Positions 15,966 through 22,784 of a DNA stretch of 58,074 bases are shown here, piece after piece. Made by a program: the position numbers and the translations under genes. The DNA comes from Actinomycetota bacterium (GTDB taxonomy: Bacteria; Actinomycetota; Acidimicrobiia; Acidimicrobiales; Iamiaceae), in NCBI GenBank assembly GCA_016185275.1, contig JACPNX010000003.1, positions 21,896 through 79,969 on the forward strand. Direction: 5' to 3'. The notes beneath the pieces are model-generated. The model worked only from the letters and a program-made list of their open reading frames with translations, ran no database searches and had not been told where the DNA came from. Within the stretch, counting starts at the first letter, position 1. Every line of letters begins with the position of its first letter.

Positions 15966-17767
15966 GCGCGCCGGTGCGCTGGCGGTCGACGACGTTCGCC
16001 TATCCGGGCGGCCCGACCGTCCTCGACGGCGTGGACCTGGCGGTCGACGAAGGCGACGTCGTGCTCGTCGCCGGCGACTCGGGATCGGGCAAGAGCACGC
16101 TCCTGCGCAGCACGAACGGTCTGGTTCCCCACACCAGCGGCGGCCGGTTCTCGGGCGACGTCATGGTGGGTGAGCGGTCCACGCGCGACAACCGGCCGCG
16201 CGACCTGGCCGACGTGGTCGGCTTCGTGCACCAGGATCCCGAGGCCCAGTTCGTCGTCGACCGGGTGGAGCACGACCTCGCCTTCTCGCTCGAGAACCTC
16301 GGCGTCGACGGGTCGACGATGCGCCGGCGGATCGAGGAGGTGCTCGACGCCCTCGGCATCGCGCACCTTCGCCACCGCTCCCCGGGCACCCTGTCCGGCG
16401 GGGAGAAGCAGCGCTGCGCCATCGCGGGGGCACTGGCCGCCGGACCGGCCGTCCTCGTGCTCGACGAACCCACGTCGATGCTCGACCCGCAAGGCGCCGA
16501 CGACGTCCTGGCCGCGGTCGCGCGGCTCAACGACGACCTCGGCACGACCGTCGTGATGTCCGAGCACCGGTTCGAGCGGGCGGCGCCGCTGTGCACGTGG
16601 TCGGTCCTGCTGGACGCCGGCCGCGTCGCCCGCTGCGGCCCTCCCGCCGACGTTCTGGTCGACCATCCGGGTGCACCACCCGTGACCCACCTGGGGCGGC
16701 TCCTCGGCTGGGTGCCGCCACCGCTGACGGTCCGTGACGCCCGGGCCCACGCCCGGCGGGACCCGACCTTGGCCGGCGCGCTCGGGGAAGCCCGGCCGGG
16801 TCCGGGCCAGGGCTCGGGCTCGGGCGCTGGCCGTGGCCCGGAGACTGCGGGCGGCTCCGTGCTCGTGCGGGCGCGCGGGCTCGCCGTCGCGCCGGGCCGC
16901 CAGGTGGTGCTGAGCTCCGTGGACCTCGACGTCCACGAAGGAGAGGTCGTCGCGCTCCTGGGACGCAACGGATCGGGCAAGACCACGCTGCTGCGGGCGT
17001 TGGCCGGACTGCTCGACCCGCGCGCCGGCATCGTGCAGCGCGACGCGCCGGTCGCCTACGTCCCGCAGGACCCCGGCGCGCTGCTGTTCGCCCCGACGGT
17101 CCGGGACGAGGTCATGCAGACCCGCCGCCTGCTCCGCCGCGCCTCCCCGACCGCACCCGGCGCCCTCCCCCGGCGCGCGCGCCGCGGCCGCGCGAGCCGA
17201 ACCGTCGAGCCGGGCGCGGCTCGTGCCGACGACGCCGCGCTGGTAGCTGCCTGGCTCGATCGGCTCGGCCTCCAGGCGCTCGCCGCTCGGCACCCGCGCA
17301 CGCTCTCGACCGGCGAGCGGCAGCGGGTCGCCATCGCCGCGGTGGCGGTCGGCGGTGCGCCGGTGCTGCTGCTCGACGAGCCGACCAGGGGCATCGACGC
17401 GGCCTCCGCGGCGGCGCTGGAACGTTGCATCCTCGAGCACGCGGGCGGTGCGGGCGCCGTGGTCCTGGCCACACACGACGTCGAGCTGGCGGCCCGGTGC
17501 GCCACGCGGGTCGTCGTGCTCGGCGACGGCGAGGTGGTCGCCGACGGCCCGGCGCGCACGGTCCTGGCCGGCTCCCTCTTCGCTCCGCAGGTCCTGCGGG
17601 TGCTGCCCCCCTTCCTCACCGTCGCCGAGGTCACCTCGGCGTTGGCGACCGGCGCGGCGGCCCCCGCCCGCGTCGCCGGTACGCCAGGCGCAACGGCCCC
17701 GGCCCGCGTCGCCGGTCCGCCAGGCGCAACGGCCCCGGCCCGCCTCGACGGCACGGAGCCATCATGA
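15962..17767 (+). CDS. ECF transporter fused ATPase (two ABC domains, A-A')
   Basis: 601 residues with two ABC cassettes in tandem. Domain 1: Walker A GDSGSGKST (~39-47), Q-loop VHQDPEAQFV, signature LSGGEKQR, Walker B VLVLDEPTSMLD. Domain 2: Walker A GRNGSGKTT (~334-342), Q-loop VPQDPG, signature LSTGERQR, Walker B VLLLDEPTRGID. It energises the importer in the cytoplasm. The GTG start at 15962 overlaps ecfT by four bases, and the stop overlaps the S-component gene (ATGA). The C-terminal ~30 residues are a tandem APARVAGxPGAT repeat, probably non-essential. Confidence 0.92.
   Translation: MSAPVRWRSTTFAYPGGPTVLDGVDLAVDEGDVVLVAGDSGSGKSTLLRSTNGLVPHTSGGRFSGDVMVGERSTRDNRPRDLADVVGFVHQDPEAQFVVDRVEHDLAFSLENLGVDGSTMRRRIEEVLDALGIAHLRHRSPGTLSGGEKQRCAIAGALAAGPAVLVLDEPTSMLDPQGADDVLAAVARLNDDLGTTVVMSEHRFERAAPLCTWSVLLDAGRVARCGPPADVLVDHPGAPPVTHLGRLLGWVPPPLTVRDARAHARRDPTLAGALGEARPGPGQGSGSGAGRGPETAGGSVLVRARGLAVAPGRQVVLSSVDLDVHEGEVVALLGRNGSGKTTLLRALAGLLDPRAGIVQRDAPVAYVPQDPGALLFAPTVRDEVMQTRRLLRRASPTAPGALPRRARRGRASRTVEPGAARADDAALVAAWLDRLGLQALAARHPRTLSTGERQRVAIAAVAVGGAPVLLLDEPTRGIDAASAAALERCILEHAGGAGAVVLATHDVELAARCATRVVVLGDGEVVADGPARTVLAGSLFAPQVLRVLPPFLTVAEVTSALATGAAAPARVAGTPGATAPARVAGPPGATAPARLDGTEPS
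17660..17757. repeat. 36-nt tandem repeat at the 3' end of the ECF ATPase gene
   Basis: Near-identical units containing GCAACGGCCCCGGCCCGC are repeated two to three times in frame, coding APARVAGTPGAT-like blocks. Outside the ABC domains. Confidence 0.7.
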
Positions 17768-18648
17768 CGGCAACCGCGCCGTCGCCCCCCGCCGCTCCTG
17801 CACCATCGCGCCCGCCCGCGGGGCCGGTGGGCCGGCGGCGCGGCGCGCCGCGGCCGGGCGCCGGGCGGGCCCGGTCTGCGCTCGTGTGGTCGCTGCTGGT
17901 CGGGATCGGCACCGCGGCGTTCCTGCAACCGTTCTGGATGCCGGCCTCCGCGCTACCCGACCAGGCGCACGCCACCGACGCACCGCTGGTCGCCGGTCTG
18001 GTCGGCGCCGTCGCGGTCTTCGCCGTGCTCGTCGAGGTGCGCCGCGGGACCATGAACGGAGCGACGGTCGCCATGCTCGGCGTGCTCGGCGCGACGACCG
18101 GACTGTTGCGCCTCCTCGATCTGCCCGCCGGCGGCAACGCCATGTTCTGGGTGGTGCTGCTGGTGGGCGCGGCCTTCGGCGCCCGCTTCGGCTTCCTCCT
18201 CGGCATGGTCGGCATGGTGGTGGGTGCGGCCTTGACCGGCGGGTTCGGCCCGTGGCTGCCCTTCCAGATGCTGGCCAGCGGCGGGCTCGGCGCCCTTGCC
18301 GGCGGAGCGGGACGGGCGAGCCGGTCGCTGCCCCGGGTGGTGCAGATCGGGGTCCTGGTCGCGGTGGGCTGGATCGGCGCCTTCGCCTACGGCGCGGTGA
18401 TGGACCTGTGGTTCTGGCCGTACGCGATCAGCGGAGGACCGTTGTCGTGGCGGCCAGGACTCGGCCTGGGCGGGACGCTGCGGCACTTCTGGCGCTTCTA
18501 CGTGGCCACGTCGTTGGCGTGGGACGCGGCCGGAGCCTTCGCGAACGCCGTGGCCGTGGCCGTGCTGGGCCCGCCTGTACTGGCCACGTTGCGGCGCTTC
18601 GCCGACCGCCTGGACCCGGTCGTCGAGATCGTGCCCGACCCGTCCTGA
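17764..18648 (+). CDS. ECF transporter substrate-binding membrane component S
   Basis: 294 residues. After a Pro/Arg-rich N-tail of about 40 residues there are six or so hydrophobic helices (SALVWSLLVGIGTAAFLQPFW, LVAGLVGAVAVFAVLVEV, MFWVVLLVGAAFGARFGFLLG, MVGMVVGAALTGGFGPW and others) with FGPWLPFQMLASG and AYGAVMDLWFWPYA between them. This is the topology of S components. The family resembles the cobalamin-type CbrT proteins linked to B12 regulation in actinobacteria, but I cannot prove specificity from sequence. ATG at 17764 overlaps the ATPase stop (ATGA). Last gene of a complete T-A-S operon. Confidence 0.78.
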   Translation: MTATAPSPPAAPAPSRPPAGPVGRRRGAPRPGAGRARSALVWSLLVGIGTAAFLQPFWMPASALPDQAHATDAPLVAGLVGAVAVFAVLVEVRRGTMNGATVAMLGVLGATTGLLRLLDLPAGGNAMFWVVLLVGAAFGARFGFLLGMVGMVVGAALTGGFGPWLPFQMLASGGLGALAGGAGRASRSLPRVVQIGVLVAVGWIGAFAYGAVMDLWFWPYAISGGPLSWRPGLGLGGTLRHFWRFYVATSLAWDAAGAFANAVAVAVLGPPVLATLRRFADRLDPVVEIVPDPS

Positions 18649-18696
18649 CCGGCCGAGCACACGGGCCGCGGCGCGCAGCCGTCGGCGGTCCAGCCG

Positions 18697-18972
18697 TCAG
18701 CGCTGGCGAGCGGACCAGCGCAGCCAGGCGACGACGTCGCCGGGTTCGATGGGGTGGTCGGCGTCGCCGTACATGGTCTCCAACCGGAAGGCCACCCATT
18801 CCGGGGCGGGTAGCGGCAGGTACGGGGGCCGGCGCCACCATCCGGTCGGCGCCAGCCGGCGCGCCTGTCGCAGCCCGGCTCGCCACAGCCGCGGCCGCCG
18901 CGCCACGGCGGCCACCGCCCGGCCCCAGCCGGCGGGGAGCGACCGCCGGCGGCCGCGGGGCGTCACGTCCAC
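18697..18972 (-). CDS. Small conserved-looking basic protein of unknown function
   Basis: 91 residues: an Arg-rich N half (VDVTPRGRRRSLPAGWGRAVAAVARRP) and a more ordered C half (PPYLPLPAPEWVAFRLETMYG, PGDVVAWLRWSARQ) that looks like a soluble, tryptophan-rich fold. I do not recognise a family. Convergent with the ECF operon. Start could be GTG 18972 or 18966; no ribosome site is evident. The coherent hydrophobic pattern of the C half argues it is a real gene. Confidence 0.6.
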   Translation of the reverse strand: MDVTPRGRRRSLPAGWGRAVAAVARRPRLWRAGLRQARRLAPTGWWRRPPYLPLPAPEWVAFRLETMYGDADHPIEPGDVVAWLRWSARQR

Positions 18973-19042
18973 GGGCCCGAACCTAGGGCGCGGGCGTCGG
19001 ACCGTGGCCGGCGCGCGCGGTGGCCGGACCGGTCCGCCCCGG

Positions 19043-20038
19043 TCACCGGCCGGCCGAGGACGGCGAGGCCGAGGACGGCGAGGCCGAAGACGGGGTGGCC
19101 GAAGACGGTGTGGCCGAAGACGGGGTGGCCGGGGACGGGGTGGCCGAGGACGGGTCGCCGAGGATGGGGTGGCCGAGCGCCCGCCACGCCACGGCCGCGG
19201 CGCCGACCAACGGCCCGTCGTGCCCGAGGCCGCCGGGAACGATCACCGCGCCGCGGGAGAACTCCAGCCGGGCGCGGGCGTCGAGCTCCGCCCGGGCGGC
19301 GACGAAGAACGGCTCGCCGTAGCCGAGCGCGACCGAGCCGGCCACGCAGGCCAGCCGGAGGTCGAGCAGGTTGCAGACCGACGCCACCGCCCGGCCCACC
19401 AACCGCCCGGTCCGGGCGCGCACCGCAGCGCCGGCCTCGGCCGCCGGCCGCCCGGTCGTGGCCGCGATGGCCGTGCCCGACGCCTCGGCCTCCAGGCAGC
19501 CCTGCGCGCCGCAGGCGCACTGGCGACCGTCGGGTTCGACGATGACGTGGCCGATGTGGCCGGCGTTCCCGTCGGCACCGTCGAGCAGGCGGCCGTCGAG
19601 CACGATCCCGCCGCCGACACCCGTCGAGACCACCATGGCGAGGAAGTTCCGCCGGCCGGCGGCGGCGCCGACCCATCCCTCCGCCAGGGCCAGCGCCTTG
19701 GCGTCGTTGTCGAGCGCCACGGGAACGTCGAAGCGATCCCGCAGCCGGTCGACGAGCGGGAAGTCGCGCCAGGCGGGGATGTTGAGGGGTGAGACGACCC
19801 CGGACCCCGCCGACATCGGTCCCCCGCAGCCGACGCCGACGGCCGCGACCGTCGCGCCCGCTCGCCGGCGAACCTCGTCGAGCAACGCGGACACGGTGGC
19901 GAACAGCGCCTCCGGGTCGGTGGTGCGTGGCGTGGCCACCTGGTGCCGGGCCAGGACCTCGCCCTGGCCGTCGACCACCCCGGCGGCGAGCTTGGTGCCG
20001 CCCACGTCGAGGGCGAGCGCACGGCGGCCGGTGGGCAC
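19043..20038 (-). CDS. ROK-family sugar kinase, probable glucokinase
   Basis: 331 residues. N-terminal phosphate loop DVGGTKLAAGVVD, GCGGPMSAG, LDNDAKALALAEGW with the catalytic Asp, STGVGGGIVLDG, GHIGHVIVEPDG, and the ROK zinc motif CACGAQGCLEAEASG. Phosphorylates glucose or another hexose in the cytoplasm. The C-terminal ~35 residues are an in-frame ATPSSATPSSAS repeat absent from typical ROK proteins. GTG at 20038 follows TAGGTT by seven bases (leaderless type). A second ROK gene lies at 45999-46973. Confidence 0.88.
   Translation of the reverse strand: MPTGRRALALDVGGTKLAAGVVDGQGEVLARHQVATPRTTDPEALFATVSALLDEVRRRAGATVAAVGVGCGGPMSAGSGVVSPLNIPAWRDFPLVDRLRDRFDVPVALDNDAKALALAEGWVGAAAGRRNFLAMVVSTGVGGGIVLDGRLLDGADGNAGHIGHVIVEPDGRQCACGAQGCLEAEASGTAIAATTGRPAAEAGAAVRARTGRLVGRAVASVCNLLDLRLACVAGSVALGYGEPFFVAARAELDARARLEFSRGAVIVPGGLGHDGPLVGAAAVAWRALGHPILGDPSSATPSPATPSSATPSSATPSSASPSSASPSSAGR
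19052..19168. repeat. Minisatellite at the 3' end of the ROK gene
   Basis: About six to seven imperfect 15-18 nt units of the GGCCGAAGACGGGGTGG type. They code the Ala-Thr-Pro-Ser-Ser tail in frame and sit immediately before the stop codon. Confidence 0.8.
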
Positions 20039-20045
20039 AGCGGCG

Positions 20046-20051
20046 AACCTA
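20046..20051 (-). promoter_or_regulatory. -10 box for the ROK kinase gene
   Basis: TAGGTT (20051-20046), seven bases before the GTG start at 20038; no -35 recognised. Leaderless pattern. Confidence 0.5.
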
Positions 20052-20101
20052 CCGGGGTAGGGCACCCGGGTCCCGGACGACCGCCCTCCAGGAGGATCAC
20101 C

Positions 20102-20404
20102 GTGGCCGACGAACGTCCCCCACAGCGTCTGACCGGCGACGACGACCACGGCCGCGGCGGCGGCCTGCGCGGCAAGCTGGAGGAGGTGGCGGGCTGGGCC
20201 AGCGGCGACCGCGAGCTCGAAGCGCGGGGGCGCGTGCGGCGACTCGGCGACGCTCGGGACGACGCCGAGGGCGAGGCGGGGAGCGGGCCCGAGGGCGACG
20301 CGCCGGACGACGAGGTGGCCGAGACGGTGGCGCAGGCCGAGCTCGACCTGCGGGCCGAGCGCGGCGAGCTGCACCCGGAGGCGGCGAAGCGGTCCGACGA
20401 ATAG
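20102..20404 (+). CDS. Small acidic CsbD-like protein
   Basis: 100 residues, strongly charged. The central segment LRGKLEEVAGWASGDRELEARGRVRRLGD has the spacing of CsbD-like stress proteins (Gly-Lys, Glu-Glu-x-x-Gly, Gly-Asp-x-x-Leu-Glu-x-x-Gly). The rest is a Glu/Asp/Ala-rich helix. GTG at 20102 has an AGGAGG site six bases upstream, so this is a real gene despite its size. It probably accumulates under stress, but no function is known for the family. Divergent from the ROK gene. Confidence 0.6.
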   Translation: MADERPPQRLTGDDDHGRGGGLRGKLEEVAGWASGDRELEARGRVRRLGDARDDAEGEAGSGPEGDAPDDEVAETVAQAELDLRAERGELHPEAAKRSDE

Positions 20405-20449
20405 ACCGCGGTAGGCCGCACCCGCGGCGCAACCGGGCGGCGCGACCCC

Positions 20450-20455
20450 TACGCT
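20450..20455 (+). promoter_or_regulatory. -10 box for the MoxR/DUF58/transglutaminase operon
   Basis: TACGCT at 20450-20455, about 31 bases before the MoxR GTG. The resulting short leader contains a GGAGG ribosome site near 20479, so this operon is leadered, unlike many neighbours. No clear -35. Confidence 0.4.
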
Positions 20456-20486
20456 GAGGCGACCCGAGCGCCGACCGGAGGGCCGC

Positions 20487-21461
20487 GTGCCACAGCCAGC
20501 CATCGACGTGCGCAGCAGTGCCTTCGCGGAACAGTTCGAACGGATCGCCGGCAATGTGGCCCGCATCATCCAGGGCAAGGACGACGTGATCGAGCTCGTC
20601 CTCGTGTGCCTGCTGGCCGAGGGCCACCTGCTGCTGGAGGACGTGCCGGGGGTCGGCAAGACCAGCCTGGCGAAGGCCCTCGCGGCGTCCATCGAGGGCA
20701 CCTTCGGGCGCGTCCAGTTCACCCCCGACCTGCTGCCGGCGGACGTCGTGGGGGTGAGCGTGTACGACCGGTCGGCGGGGCGCTTCGAGTTCCGCCCGGG
20801 ACCCGTGTTCGCCAACATCATCCTCGCCGACGAGATCAACCGCGCCTCCCCGAAGACACAGTCGGCGCTGCTCGAGTCGATGGCCGAGGGCCAGGTCACG
20901 GTGGACGGCGCGACCTACACGCTCGAATCGCCGTTCCTCGTCCTCGCCACGCAGAACCCGATCGACCACGAGGGCACCTTCCCGCTGCCGGAGAGCCAGC
21001 TCGACCGCTTCCTCATGCGGGTGAGGATCGGCTACCCGGGGCGCAGCGCGGAGCTGGAGATCCTCGCCACGCACGCCGACCGTGACCCGCTCGAGGACCT
21101 GGCCGCCGTCGTGACCGCCGCCGAGGTGCGCGCCATGAGCGTCGAAGCGCGGGCCGTGCACGTCGACCCTGCCCTGCTCGGTTACCTCGTGGACCTGGCC
21201 GAGGCCAGCCGCCGCCATCCCGCCCTGGCGCTCGGCATGTCGCCGCGGGCGACGCTCAGCCTCCTGCGCGTCGTGCGGGTGCGCGCGGCCGCCGCGGGCC
21301 GCCGCTACGCGACCCCCGACGACGTCAAGGCGCTCGCCCACCCGGTGCTCGCGCACCGGCTACTGGTCACGCCCGACGCGCAGGTCCACGGCACCACGGG
21401 CGCCGACGTGGTCGATGCGCTCCTCGGCCACGTGCCCGTGCCTCGCGGCGCCGGCCGGTAG
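20487..21461 (+). CDS. MoxR-family AAA+ ATPase
   Basis: 324 residues. Walker A EDVPGVGKTSLAKAL, Walker B NIILADEINRASPKTQSALLESM, sensor 1 LATQNPIDHEGTFPLPESQLDRF, and C-terminal sensor 2 around GMSPRATLSLLRV: the complete MoxR signature set. MoxR proteins act as chaperone-like ATPases for partner complexes, usually a VWA or DUF58 protein. Here the next gene is the DUF58 partner, starting one base after the TAG stop. GTG start with GGAGG upstream. Confidence 0.93.
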   Translation: MPQPAIDVRSSAFAEQFERIAGNVARIIQGKDDVIELVLVCLLAEGHLLLEDVPGVGKTSLAKALAASIEGTFGRVQFTPDLLPADVVGVSVYDRSAGRFEFRPGPVFANIILADEINRASPKTQSALLESMAEGQVTVDGATYTLESPFLVLATQNPIDHEGTFPLPESQLDRFLMRVRIGYPGRSAELEILATHADRDPLEDLAAVVTAAEVRAMSVEARAVHVDPALLGYLVDLAEASRRHPALALGMSPRATLSLLRVVRVRAAAAGRRYATPDDVKALAHPVLAHRLLVTPDAQVHGTTGADVVDALLGHVPVPRGAGR

Positions 21462-22784
21462 GTGGGCGTGTCCCGCCGCCGGGGCCGGGTGCTGACCACC
21501 GCCGGCCGGAGGGTCGTGTGGGCGTCGATCGGCGCCATCGTCGTCGGGCGGTTCCTGGGGATCCTCGAGCTCTACCTGCTCGCGGCGGCGGGCCTCGGTC
21601 TGGTCGCCGTGGCCGCGGTCCGCATCCGGTTCGCACGCCCGCAGCTCGACGTCCACCGCTCCGTGGCCCCGGCCCGCGTCCACGCGGGGACGCCGAGCCG
21701 GGTCGTGCTCACCGTGCGGAACCCGGCGCGCCGCACGAGCCGGGTCGTGGCCCTCGACGACCCGGTCAGCGGCACGGGCAGCGCGTCGCTGCTCATCGAC
21801 CCGCTGCCCGCCGGTGACGAGGTGGTCAGCTCGTACCGGTTGCCCACCGAGCGCCGGGGCGTGATCACCGTCGGGCCCATGACCCTCACCGTCGCCGACC
21901 CGTTCGGGCTCGCGTCACGGGTGGTGGACGGCGCGCCCGCGACGGACCTGACCGTGCTGCCCGCCATCGAGGCGCTGCGCGGCCGGGCGCTGTCGTCGGG
22001 CGACGACCCGCTGGCGGGCTCCGATCGCGCCACCGCGCTCGGCCGCCTCGGTGAGGACTTCAGCGGGCTGCGGCAGTACGTCGTGGGCGACGACATCCGC
22101 CGCGTCCATTGGGCTGCGACCGCCCGCCACGACGACCTGCTCGTCCGCCAGGACGAGCAGCCGTGGCAGGGCAGGACGACCATCCTGCTCGACGTGCGAC
22201 GAAGCGCCACGGACGAGGCGACGTTCGAACGCCAGGTGTCCGCCGCCGCCAGCATCGCCGTCGCGGTGCACCGGCGCGGCGACCTCGTCCGTCTGGTCAC
22301 CAGCGACGGCTCGGACACGGGGTTCGGGGCGGGCAACGTCGATCTCGAGCGCATCCTGGAGCACCTTGCGATCGTGCAGCCCTCGGGCTCCGGTCGCTGG
22401 CCCCGCGCGATGCGGGCGCTCGACGAGGGCGGCGGTGCGGTGGTTGCCGTGCTCGCCGGCCCGGCCCAGGCGGATCTGGACGCCCTGGTCGCGCTGCGCC
22501 GACGGCTGGCGTCGCTGCTGGTCGTCCACCTGCCACTGCCCGGGGGGTACGCGGCGGGCGGCGGACCGGCCGCGGGGGTGCCCCCAGGTCACGGCTCAGC
22601 GGACGGCGTCCGCTCGAGCGGCACCCGGCGGGGCGTGCGGGTCATCGTGGTGGGCCCCGGCGAGCCGCTCGCCGCGGCGTGGGACCAGGCGCTCGGATCC
22701 GGGCCCCGCTCCGCCGGTGAGGTGCTCCTGGGCGCCAACCGGCACCGGAGCGGGTCGATGGCCGCCGGCGAGGCATGGGCATGA
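21462..22784 (+). CDS. DUF58 (VWA-like) membrane protein
   Basis: 440 residues. Two N-terminal membrane segments (WASIGAIVVGRFLGILELYLLAAAGLGLVAVAAV), a beta-rich region, then the DUF58 core GLRQYVVGDDIRRVHWAATARHDDLLVRQDE, followed by a VWA-like fold (TTILLDVRRSAT). Expected to be the client or adaptor of the adjacent MoxR ATPase. The GTG start abuts the MoxR stop; the 3' end overlaps the transglutaminase gene (ATGA). The MoxR-DUF58-transglutaminase order is a widespread operon of unknown physiological role. Confidence 0.9.
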   Translation: MGVSRRRGRVLTTAGRRVVWASIGAIVVGRFLGILELYLLAAAGLGLVAVAAVRIRFARPQLDVHRSVAPARVHAGTPSRVVLTVRNPARRTSRVVALDDPVSGTGSASLLIDPLPAGDEVVSSYRLPTERRGVITVGPMTLTVADPFGLASRVVDGAPATDLTVLPAIEALRGRALSSGDDPLAGSDRATALGRLGEDFSGLRQYVVGDDIRRVHWAATARHDDLLVRQDEQPWQGRTTILLDVRRSATDEATFERQVSAAASIAVAVHRRGDLVRLVTSDGSDTGFGAGNVDLERILEHLAIVQPSGSGRWPRAMRALDEGGGAVVAVLAGPAQADLDALVALRRRLASLLVVHLPLPGGYAAGGGPAAGVPPGHGSADGVRSSGTRRGVRVIVVGPGEPLAAAWDQALGSGPRSAGEVLLGANRHRSGSMAAGEAWA

